Positions 1 through 9,794 of a DNA stretch of 64,000 nucleotides are shown here, one piece after another (the stretch's first letter is position 1; each line of letters begins with the position of its first letter). The position numbers and the translations under genes are program-made. Location: positions 3,534,001 to 3,598,000 of the forward strand of contig CP051152.1 in the NCBI GenBank assembly GCA_003970805.2, written 5' to 3'. The notes beneath the pieces are model-generated. The model did not search any database. It was not told the DNA's origin and saw only the letters and a program-made list of their open reading frames with translations. The stretch is from Undibacterium piscinae (GTDB taxonomy: Bacteria; Pseudomonadota; Gammaproteobacteria; Burkholderiales; Burkholderiaceae_D).

Positions 1-1484
1 TGCACTTTTTGATGCAGGTCGATACCAAGGCAATGATGGCTAAGCAGATTCAGAATCTGCAGTCCAGCGTACGTTCGGTGTTGCGCGATAAGGAAATTCG
101 CCATGCCGGTATCAGCCGCGAAGGTGAAGTGGTCAGCGTCAAGTTCCGCGACGAGGCTACCCGTGTCAAGGCTAAAGCCGTGCTGCAGGAGCAGATGAAG
201 GATGCCGCTTTGCTCGACGCTAACGGCGCCGATGCCGGTGATTTGTTGCTACAGGTAAGTATGAAGCCGGAAGCGATGAAACTGATTATGTCGGAAGGCG
301 TGAAACAAAATATCACCGCCTTGTCCAAGCGTGTCAATGAACTCGGCGTGGCCGAACCTTTGATACAGCAGCAAGGTCCTGACCGTATCGTGGTTGAGTT
401 GGCCGGTGTACAGGACGTGGCGCGCGCCAAGGAATTGATAGGTCGTACCGCGACTCTGGAAGTGCGTCTGGTCGATGAGTCCGTAATTGGCCCTGTCGAT
501 GAAAATACCGCCGTGCCGTTTGGCTCTGAAATGTTCAAGGTTGGCCGTGGTGGCCCGGCGATTTTGTATAAAGACCCAGTGATTACCGGTGATTACATTT
601 CCGGTGCCAATGCCAGCTTTGACCAGAATCAGCAGCCGTCGGTCAGCATCGACCTTAATGGTGACGGTGGCCGCAAGATGCGTGAAGGTACGCGCGGCAA
701 GATAGGCAAAAAAATGGCGATCGTCTTGTTTGAAAAAGGCAAAGGCGAATTGCTGACGGTGGCGACGATACAAGATGAGTTGGGTGCGCGTTTTAATATT
801 ACTGGCATGGGTTCGACTTCCGCCTCTTCCGATCTGGCTTTGTTGTTGCGCGCCGGCTCGCTGGCCGCTCCTATGGAAATCATTGAGGAGCGCACTATCG
901 GCCCGCAACTGGGGGCTGAAAATATCAAGCAGGGTTTCAATTCGACCTTGTATGGTTTTACCGCTATCGCCATTTTCATGATGGGCTATTACATGTTGTT
1001 TGGTTTCTTCAGCGTGCTGGCACTGTCATTTAACTTGCTGCTGCTGGTGGCGTTGCTGTCCGGCATACAAGCGACCCTGACCTTGCCTGGTATGGCGGCG
1101 ATTGCGCTGGCTCTGGGTATGGCGATTGATGCCAACGTACTTATCAATGAGCGTATCCGTGAAGAGTTGCGCGGCGGCGCTACGCCGCAGGCGGCGATCT
1201 CGGCAGGTTTTGACCGTGCCTGGGCGACTATTTTGGATTCCAACGTGACCACACTGATCGTCGGTCTGGCTTTGCTGATGTTCGGTTCCGGGCCTATCAA
1301 GGGCTTTGCCGTGGTGCATTGCCTGGGTATTCTGACCTCGATTTTCTCAGCGGTATTTGTGTCGCGTGGTGTGGTCAATCTTTGGTACGGCCGCAAGAAA
1401 AAGCTCAGCTCCGTATCGATTGGTCAGATCTGGAAGCCTACTGAGTCCGCCGAACAATCAGCAGTTGCAGTTCGTACTGAATAA
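1..1484 (+). CDS. secD: Protein translocase subunit SecD (5' partial)
   Basis: C-terminal four fifths of SecD, the inner-membrane partner of SecF that uses the proton gradient to help exported proteins leave the SecYEG channel. The frame is open from base 3 (reads HFLMQVDTKA), matching the family's GGVHFLMQVD region, so the true start lies before the window; the apparent TTG start at 9 is internal. The large periplasmic domain comes first. The membrane half follows, beginning near base 940 with the typical AIALALGMAIDANVLINERIREE segment (transmembrane segment 4 region) and ending VVNLWYGRKK. secF follows after 15 bp, the usual secDF operon. Recognition of the family is certain. Confidence 0.97.
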   Translation, partial: HFLMQVDTKAMMAKQIQNLQSSVRSVLRDKEIRHAGISREGEVVSVKFRDEATRVKAKAVLQEQMKDAALLDANGADAGDLLLQVSMKPEAMKLIMSEGVKQNITALSKRVNELGVAEPLIQQQGPDRIVVELAGVQDVARAKELIGRTATLEVRLVDESVIGPVDENTAVPFGSEMFKVGRGGPAILYKDPVITGDYISGANASFDQNQQPSVSIDLNGDGGRKMREGTRGKIGKKMAIVLFEKGKGELLTVATIQDELGARFNITGMGSTSASSDLALLLRAGSLAAPMEIIEERTIGPQLGAENIKQGFNSTLYGFTAIAIFMMGYYMLFGFFSVLALSFNLLLLVALLSGIQATLTLPGMAAIALALGMAIDANVLINERIREELRGGATPQAAISAGFDRAWATILDSNVTTLIVGLALLMFGSGPIKGFAVVHCLGILTSIFSAVFVSRGVVNLWYGRKKKLSSVSIGQIWKPTESAEQSAVAVRTE

Positions 1485-1499
1485 AGAGAGATCACTGTC

Positions 1500-2438
1500 A
1501 TGGAATTATTCCGAATTAAAAAAGACATTCCTTTCATGCGCCATGCGCTGATATTTAATGTCATATCTGCCTTAACTTTTGTCGCTGCAGTATTTTTTCT
1601 GATGCAAAAAGGTTTGCACCTGTCGGTAGAGTTTACCGGCGGTACCCTGATGGAAGTGAGTTACAGCAAGCCGGCCAATCTGGAAGGGGTGCGCAAGACT
1701 ATCGATACTTTGGGCATCCCTGATGCCAACGTACAGACTTTTGGCGAAGCTTCACGCGTCCTGATCCGTTTGCCGGTGGATAAAAAGCTGACCACGGCAC
1801 AGCAAGGCGATAAAGTATTTGCTGCCTTGCAGGCGCAGGATGCTGATGTCAAGAAGCAGAGTGTCTCCTTCGTCGGTCCGCAAGTCGGTGACGAATTGGC
1901 GCATGATGGCTTGCGCGCCTTGCTGATGGTGATTGTTGGCGTAATGGTGTATCTGGCCGTACGTTTTGAATGGAAATATGCGGTTTCCGCCATTGTTGCC
2001 AACTTGCATGACGTGGTGATTATTCTTGGCTTCTTCGCTTTTTTTCAGTGGGAATTCAATCTCTCGGTATTGGCGGCAGTGTTGGCGGTATTGGGTTATT
2101 CGGTCAATGAATCGGTAGTTATTTTCGATCGTATCCGTGAAAATTTCCGCAAGCAGCGCAAGACTTCGGTGACCGAAGTGATCGACAATGCGATTACCAG
2201 CACGATCTCGCGTACCGTTATCACCCACGGTTGTACTCAGATCATGGTGTTGTCTATGTTGTTGATAGGTGGTCCGACTTTGCATGGTTTTGCCATCGCA
2301 CTGACTATCGGCATCTGTTTTGGTATTTATTCTTCAGTGTTTGTGGCAGCGGCGATTGCCATGTGGCTGGGTGTGAAACGTGAAGATCTGATCAAGCCTA
2401 TCAAAGAGAAAGATGAGGCTGACGGCGCTGTAGTTTAA
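1500..2438 (+). CDS. secF: Protein translocase subunit SecF
   Basis: SecF, 312 residues, normal length. It has an N-terminal transmembrane segment (about residues 17-36), a periplasmic domain beginning LSVEFTGGTLMEVSY, and a C-terminal membrane bundle with the conserved VLGYSVNESVVIFDRIREN motif. It forms SecDF with the upstream gene and supports late steps of Sec export. The ATG at 1500 is preceded by a purine-rich AGAGAG stretch and lies 15 bp after secD. A hairpin terminator follows about 65 bp downstream, so the operon ends here. Confidence 0.97.
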   Translation: MELFRIKKDIPFMRHALIFNVISALTFVAAVFFLMQKGLHLSVEFTGGTLMEVSYSKPANLEGVRKTIDTLGIPDANVQTFGEASRVLIRLPVDKKLTTAQQGDKVFAALQAQDADVKKQSVSFVGPQVGDELAHDGLRALLMVIVGVMVYLAVRFEWKYAVSAIVANLHDVVIILGFFAFFQWEFNLSVLAAVLAVLGYSVNESVVIFDRIRENFRKQRKTSVTEVIDNAITSTISRTVITHGCTQIMVLSMLLIGGPTLHGFAIALTIGICFGIYSSVFVAAAIAMWLGVKREDLIKPIKEKDEADGAVV

Positions 2439-2503
2439 GCCGCGAATTTAATACGCGAGTTTAATCCGTGCATCGCAGTTTCGTAACATAAAGTATAAAA
2501 GAG

Positions 2504-2529
2504 AAAGCCAGCCTGCGAGCTGGCTTTTT
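2504..2529 (+). terminator. Rho-independent terminator of secDF
   Basis: A perfect 9-bp stem (AAAGCCAGC / GCTGGCTTT) with a 6-nt loop runs directly into a T-rich run. It lies 65 bp after the secF stop, with the next gene on the same strand starting about 90 bp later. Confidence 0.85.
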
Positions 2530-2617
2530 CTTTGTTAGGATTCTTGCTTTGGCAGAACTTTTATTTTTCACCCCGGTCTGAGTTGGTCTGAATGGGTTGG
2601 CACAGGATAATTATAAG

Positions 2618-3841
2618 ATGAGTAAATTAAAAACTTTCACGATCACGCTCACGCTGCTAGCTTTGGCTGGTGTGACTTATTATGGTACGCGGCAGAGCGG
2701 GCCGGTGAATCCCGGTGCAAAATCGGCTAACGATAAAAATCTAGGCGGCAATCAGCAAAACCGTCCGGTAACGGTAAGCACTGCACTGGCCGAGCAGCGT
2801 GATTACCCTGTCAAACTAAGCGCTAACGGGGTTATTTCAGCGCTCAATACGGTCGATGTCAGGGCGCAGGTGAGTAGCACGGTAAGTAAAGTACATATCC
2901 GGGAAGGGCAGTTTGTACGCGCCGGTGATCTGCTGTTTACGCTCGATAGCCGCATTGATGAGGTCAACCTGGCCAAGGCGCAGGCCCAGCTGGATAAGGA
3001 TATGGCGACGCTGGCGGATAGTCAGCGCAATCTGGAGCGTAGCAAAGATTTGTTCGCTAAAAAATTCCTGGCACAAAATGCGGTTGATTCCAGTCTTGCG
3101 CTAGTGCAGGCGCAGCAGGCGGTGATTGCCTCAGATAAGGCCGCTATCGCCGCCGCCCGTGTGGCGCTAGGCTATAACCGTATCGTTGCGCCTAGCGCCG
3201 GACGCACCGGGATTATTAGTGTCTATCCGGGCTCTCTGGTGCAGGTTAACGCTACTGCCACACCCTTGGTGACGATTACGCAGATGGATCCGATCGCGAT
3301 TACTTTTCCGTTGCCGCAGCGTCATTTGCCCGATGCGCTGGAAAGCATGAAACGTAGCGATAGTTTTGTGCTGGCGCGTTTGCCGGATGGTCAGACCCAA
3401 TTCAAAGGACGCTTGCAATTTGTCGATAATATGGTCGATGCCGCCTCCGGTACGGTAAAGGTGAAAGCCATTTTCGAGAATAAGGAAATGAAGCTGTGGC
3501 CGGGTGCCTACGTCAATGTGGAGTTTAGCGTGCAGACCCTGAAGGATGTCATCGTGGTGCCGCAGGATGCCATCGTGATTGGTCCGAAGAGCAAATCACT
3601 GTACATCGTTGACGCGGAAGCTAAGGCGGCAATGCGTGATGTGACAGTGTTGCATAGTTTCGGCAAGGATGCTGTGGTCAGCGGTATCGCTGCCGGTAGT
3701 CAGGTGATTTTGGATGGCAAGCAGAACCTGCGTGCCGGCACCCCGGTGATAGTGGGTAATACAGAACCGAAAGCAGAAACAAAAACAGATGTGAAGTCAG
3801 AGGCAAAATCAGCTTCAGTTCCAGCGGCGAGTGCATCATGA
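2618..3841 (+). CDS. RND efflux pump periplasmic adaptor (membrane fusion protein)
   Basis: Periplasmic adaptor of a resistance-nodulation-division pump, about 407 residues. It links the inner-membrane pump encoded next to it to an outer-membrane channel. It shows an N-terminal membrane anchor (TFTITLTLLALAGVTYYGT), a biotinyl-lipoyl-like domain (VDVRAQVSSTVSKVHIREGQFVRAGDLLFTLD, split around a helical hairpin), a beta-barrel region and a low-complexity Lys/Ala/Ser tail. The ATG at 2618 is preferred over an upstream TTG at 2597 because AGGA lies 10 bp before it and it starts the signal anchor. The stop overlaps the next gene by 4 bp (ATGA), implying coupled translation. Substrate cannot be read from sequence. 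Confidence 0.93.
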   Translation: MSKLKTFTITLTLLALAGVTYYGTRQSGPVNPGAKSANDKNLGGNQQNRPVTVSTALAEQRDYPVKLSANGVISALNTVDVRAQVSSTVSKVHIREGQFVRAGDLLFTLDSRIDEVNLAKAQAQLDKDMATLADSQRNLERSKDLFAKKFLAQNAVDSSLALVQAQQAVIASDKAAIAAARVALGYNRIVAPSAGRTGIISVYPGSLVQVNATATPLVTITQMDPIAITFPLPQRHLPDALESMKRSDSFVLARLPDGQTQFKGRLQFVDNMVDAASGTVKVKAIFENKEMKLWPGAYVNVEFSVQTLKDVIVVPQDAIVIGPKSKSLYIVDAEAKAAMRDVTVLHSFGKDAVVSGIAAGSQVILDGKQNLRAGTPVIVGNTEPKAETKTDVKSEAKSASVPAASAS

Positions 3842-6800
3842 ATTTGTCAGAGCTGTTTATCCGTCGTCCGGTGATGACGGTATTGCTGAATCTGGCCATC
3901 GTGGTAGCGGGGGTGTTAGCCTATCGCCAGATTCCGGTTGCTGCCTTACCTAGCTATAACACCCCGGTCATCAGCGTGTTTGCAGGTTTGCCTGGTGCCA
4001 GTCCGGAAACCATGGCTACTTCGGTAGCCTTACCGCTGGAAAAACAATTTGCCACCATACCTGGCTTGTCGATTATCAGTTCCAGTAATACCCTGGGCTC
4101 GACCTCGCTGACCCTGGAATTTGACCAGAACCGGAATATCGATGCGGCCGCGGTTGACGTTCAGGCTGCCTTATTGCGTGCACAGCGCTCGCTGCCGCAG
4201 GATATGACGTCACCGCCTTCGTATCGCAAGGTCAATCCGGCCGATGCGCCGGTGCTGATTCTCGCCATGACTTCGCCTTCGCTGAGTCTGGCCGAATTGA
4301 CCAGCTATGCCGAGCACCTGATTTCACCGAACCTGTCTACTCTCGATGGTGTGGCACAAGTGAATATTTTTGGCGTGAAACGCTATGCGGTACGCATCAG
4401 GGTATTGCCGGACGCCTTGGCGGCGCGTAATCTGACGCTCGATGAGTTGTCAGCCAGCCTGCGCTCGTCTAATGCGAATACACCGGTAGGTACGCTGGAA
4501 GGCGATAGGCAAACGCTGACCTTGATGGCCAATAAGCAATTGCAAAACGCTGCGGAATTTGCCAATCTGATTGTCAGTAATAAGGGCGGGCAAGTGGTGC
4601 GTCTGCGCGATGTGGCGCAGGTCGAAGATAGTTACGAACAGGTCAAAACTGCCGCTAATTTCAATGGCGAAAGCGCTATCATGCTGGGGATACAGCGCCA
4701 GACCGATGCCAATACGGTCAAGGTGGTTGACTCCATCAAGGCTGCCATGCCGGGTTTCAAGGCGCAGTTGCCCGCTTCGGTAAATATCATACTGGCTAAC
4801 GACCGATCCGCTTCGGTGCGGGATGCCTTGCATGATGTCAACCTGACTTTGCTGTTGACGATAGTCTTGGTGGTGATCGTGATTTTCCTGTTTTTGCGGC
4901 GCATGGTTGCCACCATCATTCCTACCTTATCGCTGCCGGTATCCTTGATCGGTGCGATTAGCTTGCTGTGGGGATTTGGCTATACGCTGGACAATATCTC
5001 TTTGCTCGGTCTGACTCTGGCGGTGGGACTGGTGGTCGATGATGCCATCGTCATGCTGGAAAATATCATGCGCCATGTTGAGAAAGGTATGCCGCCGTTT
5101 CAGGCCGCCTTGCAGGGTTCACGTGAAGTCGGTTTCACGATTATTTCTATCTCCACTTCCCTGATCGCGGTATTCATACCTATCTTTTTTATGCCCGGCG
5201 TGATCGGTCAGCTATTCCATGAGTTTGCCGTGATCGTCAGTCTTGCCATCGTGGTATCGGCATTTGTTTCACTGACCTTGGTACCTATGCTGGCAAGCCA
5301 GTTCTTGAAGAGCGAGCATGAAATGAAGCGGCCTTCGCAATGGCTGTCAGCGATCACCGATAGTTTTGAACGCGGCTTTAATGCCTCGTTACGCTCATAT
5401 ACCCGGGGCCTGGACCTGGCCCTGCGCCATCGTGGCGCCGTACTGTTTGTGGCCTTACTTACTTTTGTCGCCACCGCCTATCTGTTCAATAGCATCCCTA
5501 AAGGTTTTTTCCCGGAAGAGGATATCGGCCAGATTAATGTCTCTACCGAAGCGGCGGAAGATACGTCGTTTCCCGCGATGGTGATTTTGCAGGATCAGGT
5601 CGCCAAAATTATCCGCGATGACCCTAACGTCAGAACCGCTTCTTCATTCAATGGTGGTGGCGGCGCGCAAAATACCGGGCGTATGTTCATTAACCTGCAC
5701 GCGCGCGATCAGCGTAAACCGATGAAGGAAGTGGTCGAAGGTTTACGTACCAAACTCAAGACGGTGGCGGGGATTAACGTGTTTCTGCGCCCTACGCAAA
5801 ACCTGCAACTGGGCGGCCGTCAGAGCAAGAGCCAGTATCAGTATATTTTGCAAAGCGTAGAGGCCGGTGAGCTCAGTGACTGGGCCTTGAAAATGCAGGA
5901 TAAATTGCGCAATGATCCGGGCTTTAAGGATGTCACTACCGATTCACAGCTAAAGGGTTTACAAGCCTCGCTTAGCATAGACCGCGATAGGGCCAGCGCG
6001 CTGGGCGTGAATATGGATAGCGTACGCTCGAGTCTTTACAGCGCATTTGGCGAGCGTCAGGTCTCGACCATGTACACCAGTGTCGATAGCTATATGGTGA
6101 TTATGGAAGTGGCGCCGCAAGCCAAGCAGGATGAGTCGGCCATCGATGGTATTTATGTGCGTGCCAATACCGGCACGCTGGTGCCGCTTTCAAGTTTTGC
6201 CACCATTAAGCGTACTATAGGCCCGACCGCGATCAATCACGTCGGCCAATTGCAGGCGGTGACGCTGTCGTTTAACCTGGCGCCAGGTATAGCCTTGGGG
6301 GATGCCACCAACAAGATAGAAGCGTATCGAGAGGAACTCAAGTTGCCAACTTCGGTGATCACTTCGTATGGCGGTGACGCAGCGGTATTTAAAGATTCGC
6401 AATCGGGTCAAATGATCCTGATCGTGGCGGCCTTGTTGGTGATTTATGTGTTGCTCGGCGTGCTTTATGAGAGTTACATTCATCCGCTCACGATACTCGC
6501 CGGCCTGCCATCGGCAGCGGTCGGTGCGCTGTTGATGCTGAAATTTTTTGATAAAGATCTGACCCTGATCGCTACCATCGGTATTTTGCTATTGATCGGT
6601 ATCGTCAAGAAAAACGCCATCATGATGATAGATTTTGCGCTGGATGCGCAACGCCATCATGGTATGACACCAGCCGAAGCGATACGCGAAGCCTGCATAC
6701 AAAGGTTCCGGCCTATCATGATGACGACGCTGGCAGCTTTGGTGGGCGCATTGCCTATCGCATTTGGCCTCGGTGCCGGAGCGGAATTGCGCCAACCGCT

Positions 6801-6924
6801 GGGCTTGGCGGTAGTCGGAGGCCTGATTTTTTCTCAGGCAATTACCTTGTTCATTACGCCGGTCATTTATCTGGCCTTGGATCGCTTCAGCGGCAAGGGA
6901 CCGATTACCGGGGATGCAGTTTGA
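3838..6924 (+). CDS. RND family efflux transporter, inner-membrane pump (AcrB/MdtC-like)
   Basis: A 1028-residue pump of the hydrophobe/amphiphile efflux class, normal length. It exports drugs or other amphiphiles in exchange for protons. The N-terminus MNLSELFIRRPVMTVLLNLA is diagnostic of the family. The transmembrane-4 motif GLVVDDAIVMLEN carries the paired aspartates of the proton relay, and the second half repeats the fold (IGIVKKNAIMMIDFALDA). Sequence flavour is nearest the MdtB/MdtC/MuxC group, from memory. It overlaps the adaptor gene by 4 bp. No outer-membrane channel gene is adjacent, so a shared TolC-type protein elsewhere is expected. Confidence 0.95.
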   Translation: MNLSELFIRRPVMTVLLNLAIVVAGVLAYRQIPVAALPSYNTPVISVFAGLPGASPETMATSVALPLEKQFATIPGLSIISSSNTLGSTSLTLEFDQNRNIDAAAVDVQAALLRAQRSLPQDMTSPPSYRKVNPADAPVLILAMTSPSLSLAELTSYAEHLISPNLSTLDGVAQVNIFGVKRYAVRIRVLPDALAARNLTLDELSASLRSSNANTPVGTLEGDRQTLTLMANKQLQNAAEFANLIVSNKGGQVVRLRDVAQVEDSYEQVKTAANFNGESAIMLGIQRQTDANTVKVVDSIKAAMPGFKAQLPASVNIILANDRSASVRDALHDVNLTLLLTIVLVVIVIFLFLRRMVATIIPTLSLPVSLIGAISLLWGFGYTLDNISLLGLTLAVGLVVDDAIVMLENIMRHVEKGMPPFQAALQGSREVGFTIISISTSLIAVFIPIFFMPGVIGQLFHEFAVIVSLAIVVSAFVSLTLVPMLASQFLKSEHEMKRPSQWLSAITDSFERGFNASLRSYTRGLDLALRHRGAVLFVALLTFVATAYLFNSIPKGFFPEEDIGQINVSTEAAEDTSFPAMVILQDQVAKIIRDDPNVRTASSFNGGGGAQNTGRMFINLHARDQRKPMKEVVEGLRTKLKTVAGINVFLRPTQNLQLGGRQSKSQYQYILQSVEAGELSDWALKMQDKLRNDPGFKDVTTDSQLKGLQASLSIDRDRASALGVNMDSVRSSLYSAFGERQVSTMYTSVDSYMVIMEVAPQAKQDESAIDGIYVRANTGTLVPLSSFATIKRTIGPTAINHVGQLQAVTLSFNLAPGIALGDATNKIEAYREELKLPTSVITSYGGDAAVFKDSQSGQMILIVAALLVIYVLLGVLYESYIHPLTILAGLPSAAVGALLMLKFFDKDLTLIATIGILLLIGIVKKNAIMMIDFALDAQRHHGMTPAEAIREACIQRFRPIMMTTLAALVGALPIAFGLGAGAELRQPLGLAVVGGLIFSQAITLFITPVIYLALDRFSGKGPITGDAV

Positions 6925-6955
6925 TTACGGCCCTATTTTGATGTGGTAAATCGGA

Positions 6956-6993
6956 CAGATGCATGCAGAGATAAAAAGCTTTGCATGCATCTG
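6956..6993. repeat. Perfect 12-bp inverted repeat between the RND gene and argJ
   Basis: CAGATGCATGCA (6956-6967) pairs with TGCATGCATCTG (6982-6993) around a 14-nt loop, starting 32 bp after the pump stop. There is no T-run after either arm, so it is not a classical intrinsic terminator. It could be an RNA hairpin ending the efflux transcript or an operator for argJ. Confidence 0.6.
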
Positions 6994-7063
6994 CCTAATG
7001 TAACAAAACAGATTTAAAAATGCCCTACAATGATGGATTGATCTCATTGCAAGGATATTTGTC

Positions 7064-8302
7064 ATGGCCGTTAATTCCCCACTCCCCGTCGCTGCAGACC
7101 TGAAGCCTATCGCTGGTATCCGCCTGGGTTTCGCCGAAGCCGGCATCAAGAAACCTAATCGCAAGGATGTGCTGGTGATGGCGCTGGCACCTAGCGCCAC
7201 GGTGGCTGGCGTGTTTACCACGAATCGTTTCTGCGCCGCTCCGGTGCAGGTGTGCAAGGCTCATTTGGATGCCCTGCATATGAGCGCCGGCCCTATCCGT
7301 GCCTTGGTAGTTAACACCGGCAATGCCAATGCCGGTACCGGTGACGCAGGGTTGGCGGCAGCCAATGCCACTTGCGCTGCCTTGGCCGATTTGCTTAAGT
7401 GCGATCCTGCGCAAATTTTGCCGTTTTCCACCGGTGTGATTCTGGAGCCATTGCCGGTTGACAGACTGGTAGCTGGTTTGCCTGCCGCTATAGACAATCT
7501 GAAAGAGGATAACTGGTTCGCAGCGGCAGAAGCCATCATGACCACGGATACCCAACCGAAAGCGGCTTCGGCCAGCGTGGTGATTAATGGCATCACCGTG
7601 ACCATGACAGGCATCAGCAAAGGCGCCGGCATGATTAAGCCGAATATGGCGACCATGCTCGGTTATCTGGCAATGGATGCGAAAGTCTCGCAAGCGGTGC
7701 TCGATCATATGGTCAAGCAGGCCGCCGATCAGTCATTTAACTGCATCACGATAGATGGCGACACTTCGACCAATGATTCCTTCATGCTGATCGCTACCGG
7801 TACTTCGGCTTTGGAAATCAACGAAATTGACTCGCCCGAATATCAGGCTCTGGCGACGGCGGTGAGCGCTTTATCGCAAAAATTGGCGCACATGATTATC
7901 CGCGACGGTGAAGGCGCGACCAAGTTCATCAGCATCGCCGTCGAACAAGGGCGTGATCTGGAAGAGTGCCGCAAGATCGCCTATTCGATCGCTCATTCAC
8001 CTCTGGTGAAAACCGCGTTCTTCGCCTCTGACCCGAATCTCGGTCGTATTCTGGCGGCGATCGGCTATGCCGGCGTCAATGATCTGGATGTCAGTAAACT
8101 TGACATGTATCTCGATGACGTATTAGTGGCGAAAAATGGCGGACGCAATCCCGACTATCGTGAGGAAGACGGCCAGCGCGTGATGAAGCAAAGCGAAATC
8201 ACGATACGCGTGAAGTTGGCGCGTGGTGACGCCAGGACTACGGTCTGGACTTGCGATCTGTCACATGACTATGTCTCGATCAACGCTGACTATCGTTCTT
8301 GA
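7064..8302 (+). CDS. argJ: Bifunctional glutamate N-acetyltransferase / amino-acid acetyltransferase ArgJ
   Basis: ArgJ, 412 residues, transfers the acetyl group from N-acetylornithine to glutamate in the cyclic arginine pathway; many members also make N-acetylglutamate from acetyl-CoA. The proenzyme cleaves itself before the threonine of an ATML motif, seen here as [15 protein letters not shown] with the nucleophile at Thr197. The C-terminus has the typical ending ([18 protein letters not shown]). AAGGA lies just upstream of the ATG. Whether this copy is bifunctional is inferred from the family. It is followed after 13 bp by the DUF815 ATPase, an association common in betaproteobacteria. Confidence 0.96.
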   Translation: MAVNSPLPVAADLKPIAGIRLGFAEAGIKKPNRKDVLVMALAPSATVAGVFTTNRFCAAPVQVCKAHLDALHMSAGPIRALVVNTGNANAGTGDAGLAAANATCAALADLLKCDPAQILPFSTGVILEPLPVDRLVAGLPAAIDNLKEDNWFAAAEAIMTTDTQPKAASASVVINGITVTMTGISKGAGMIKPNMATMLGYLAMDAKVSQAVLDHMVKQAADQSFNCITIDGDTSTNDSFMLIATGTSALEINEIDSPEYQALATAVSALSQKLAHMIIRDGEGATKFISIAVEQGRDLEECRKIAYSIAHSPLVKTAFFASDPNLGRILAAIGYAGVNDLDVSKLDMYLDDVLVAKNGGRNPDYREEDGQRVMKQSEITIRVKLARGDARTTVWTCDLSHDYVSINADYRS

Positions 8303-8315
8303 TGCGGGTTGAGTC

Positions 8316-9191
8316 ATGACGCAACTTGATCAATTTTTACTGCGCGCGGAGCATCTGCTGAGCCGCCTGGAATCGATACTGCCGGCAGCGACACCGGTAC
8401 CGGATTGGCGTCTCGGTAGTGCTTTTCGCTGGCGCAAACGCGCCGGACAGGGCTACTTGCAGGCAGTTAAGCACGTCTCTGTGATTGGGCTCGATGATCT
8501 GCAGAATATCAGCATCCAGAAAGCCCAGATAGAGCAAAACACGCGCCAGTTCGTGCATGGCAAACCAGCCAATAATGTACTGCTGACCGGTGCCCGTGGT
8601 ACCGGTAAATCCTCGTTGATCAAGGCTTGCCTGAATCAGTTTGCCGATCAGGGGTTGCGTCTGATCGAAGTCGATAAGGCCGATATGGCGGATTTGCCGG
8701 ATATTGTCGATCTGGTGGCGGAGCGTCCTGAACGCTTTATTATTTTCTGCGATGATCTGTCATTCGAAGAAGGCGAGGCCGGTTACAAGGCCTTGAAAGT
8801 GGCGCTGGACGGTAGTATTGCGGCGCAATCGGATAATGTACTGATCTACGCGACTTCAAATCGACGTCATCTGTTGCCGGAAAAAATGTCGGATAACTCC
8901 GGCTATACGCATGGTGACGACGGCGATCTGCATCCCGGTGAAACCGTGGAAGAAAAAATATCACTGTCCGAACGTTTTGGTTTGTGGGTGTCGTTTTATC
9001 CTTTCCGGCAAGACGACTATCTCGGTATCGTCGCGCACTGGCTCGATAGTCTGGGTTGCGATGCCGCTCAGATCGAGGCGGCGCGTGGTGATGCCTTGCG
9101 CTGGGCCTTGCAGCGCGGTTCCCGCTCTGGCCGTGTAGCCTGGCAGTTCGCCCGCGACTATGCCGGCCGTCTCGCCGAGAGCGCAGCCTGA
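8316..9191 (+). CDS. ATP-binding protein, DUF815 family
   Basis: A 291-residue P-loop ATPase of the DUF815 (AAA-like) family; its cellular role is not established. Walker A is GARGTGKSS at residues 92-100 and a Walker B-like FIIFCDDLSFE follows at about 143-153. An arginine-rich C-terminus (QRGSRSGRVAWQFARDYAG) is typical. It lies 13 bp after argJ, so probably one transcript, and a hairpin terminator separates it from mutT. Confidence 0.9.
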   Translation: MTQLDQFLLRAEHLLSRLESILPAATPVPDWRLGSAFRWRKRAGQGYLQAVKHVSVIGLDDLQNISIQKAQIEQNTRQFVHGKPANNVLLTGARGTGKSSLIKACLNQFADQGLRLIEVDKADMADLPDIVDLVAERPERFIIFCDDLSFEEGEAGYKALKVALDGSIAAQSDNVLIYATSNRRHLLPEKMSDNSGYTHGDDGDLHPGETVEEKISLSERFGLWVSFYPFRQDDYLGIVAHWLDSLGCDAAQIEAARGDALRWALQRGSRSGRVAWQFARDYAGRLAESAA

Positions 9192-9230
9192 CCTGATCTT
9201 TATACTGGGGTAGGGTATGACTCTACCAAC

Positions 9231-9270
9231 AGCTATCGCGCAGGATTTATCTGTGCGATAGCTTTCCTTT
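9231..9270 (+). terminator. Probable intrinsic terminator after the DUF815 gene
   Basis: A 9-bp stem AGCTATCGC (9231-9239) / GCGATAGCT (9255-9263) with a 15-nt loop, followed by TTCCTTTTCT. It lies 40 bp after the stop of the upstream gene. The T-run is interrupted, so termination may be partial. Confidence 0.65.
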
Positions 9271-9297
9271 TCTCTATACTCCCCCGTTTTTCAAACT

Positions 9298-9794
9298 ATG
9301 ACAAAATCCCCTATCAATGTCGCAGTCGGCATCCTGATGAAACCCAATGGCGATGTTTTGCTGGGACAGCGCCCCTCAGGCAAACCGTATGAGGGCTATT
9401 GGGAATTTCCGGGAGGTAAAGTCGAACCTGACGAAAGCATACTCGATGCGCTTAAGCGCGAATTCGTCGAGGAACTGGGAATACAGATCGAGTCGGCAGA
9501 GCCATGGTGCGGCGTTGAGTATGTCTATCCGCATGCCCATGTGCGTCTGCACTTCTACATTTCGCGGCAATGGCAGGGTGAACCGCAAAGCCTCGAGGGC
9601 AGGCATTTGCATGGCAGGGTACGGTGGGCGTGACGCCCCTGCTGCCTGCCACTATTCCTTTGCTGCAGTGGCTGGATCTGGAAGAAATCAACAACCTCGA
9701 ATCTTGTCTGAAAAGAATTCAAGGATCGGCAAGCCCTAAGAAATTATTTTGTGGCAACACCCTCGCGAAGGACGGATTGCGCAACCAGCGCTGA
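9298..9794 (+). pseudogene. mutT: mutT-like 8-oxo-dGTP diphosphatase, frameshifted near the 3' end
   Basis: Nudix hydrolase that would remove 8-oxo-dGTP from the nucleotide pool. The Nudix box is intact: GKVEPDESILDALK followed by REFVEELGI. The initial frame ends after 111 residues at 9633. From 9600 the -1 frame continues the family sequence as QAFAWQGTVGVTPLLPAT, then IPLLQWLDLEE. One base seems lost around 9594-9602 (GGCAGG where GGCCAGG would restore the frame). The restored frame stays open to 9794, longer than usual, and overlaps the opposing pseudogene. The catalytic core is present, so the short form may retain activity. A sequencing error is a serious alternative. Confidence 0.8.

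Noticed and set aside
249..908. A 219-codon minus-strand frame opposite secD
   Set aside because: SecD on the plus strand is certain; the antisense translation is His/Gln/Arg-rich shadow sequence.
7003..7031. A sigma-70 promoter for argJ with TACAAT at 7026-7031
   Set aside because: The -10 is acceptable but no reasonable -35 is found at 16-18 bp, so it is not listed as a feature.
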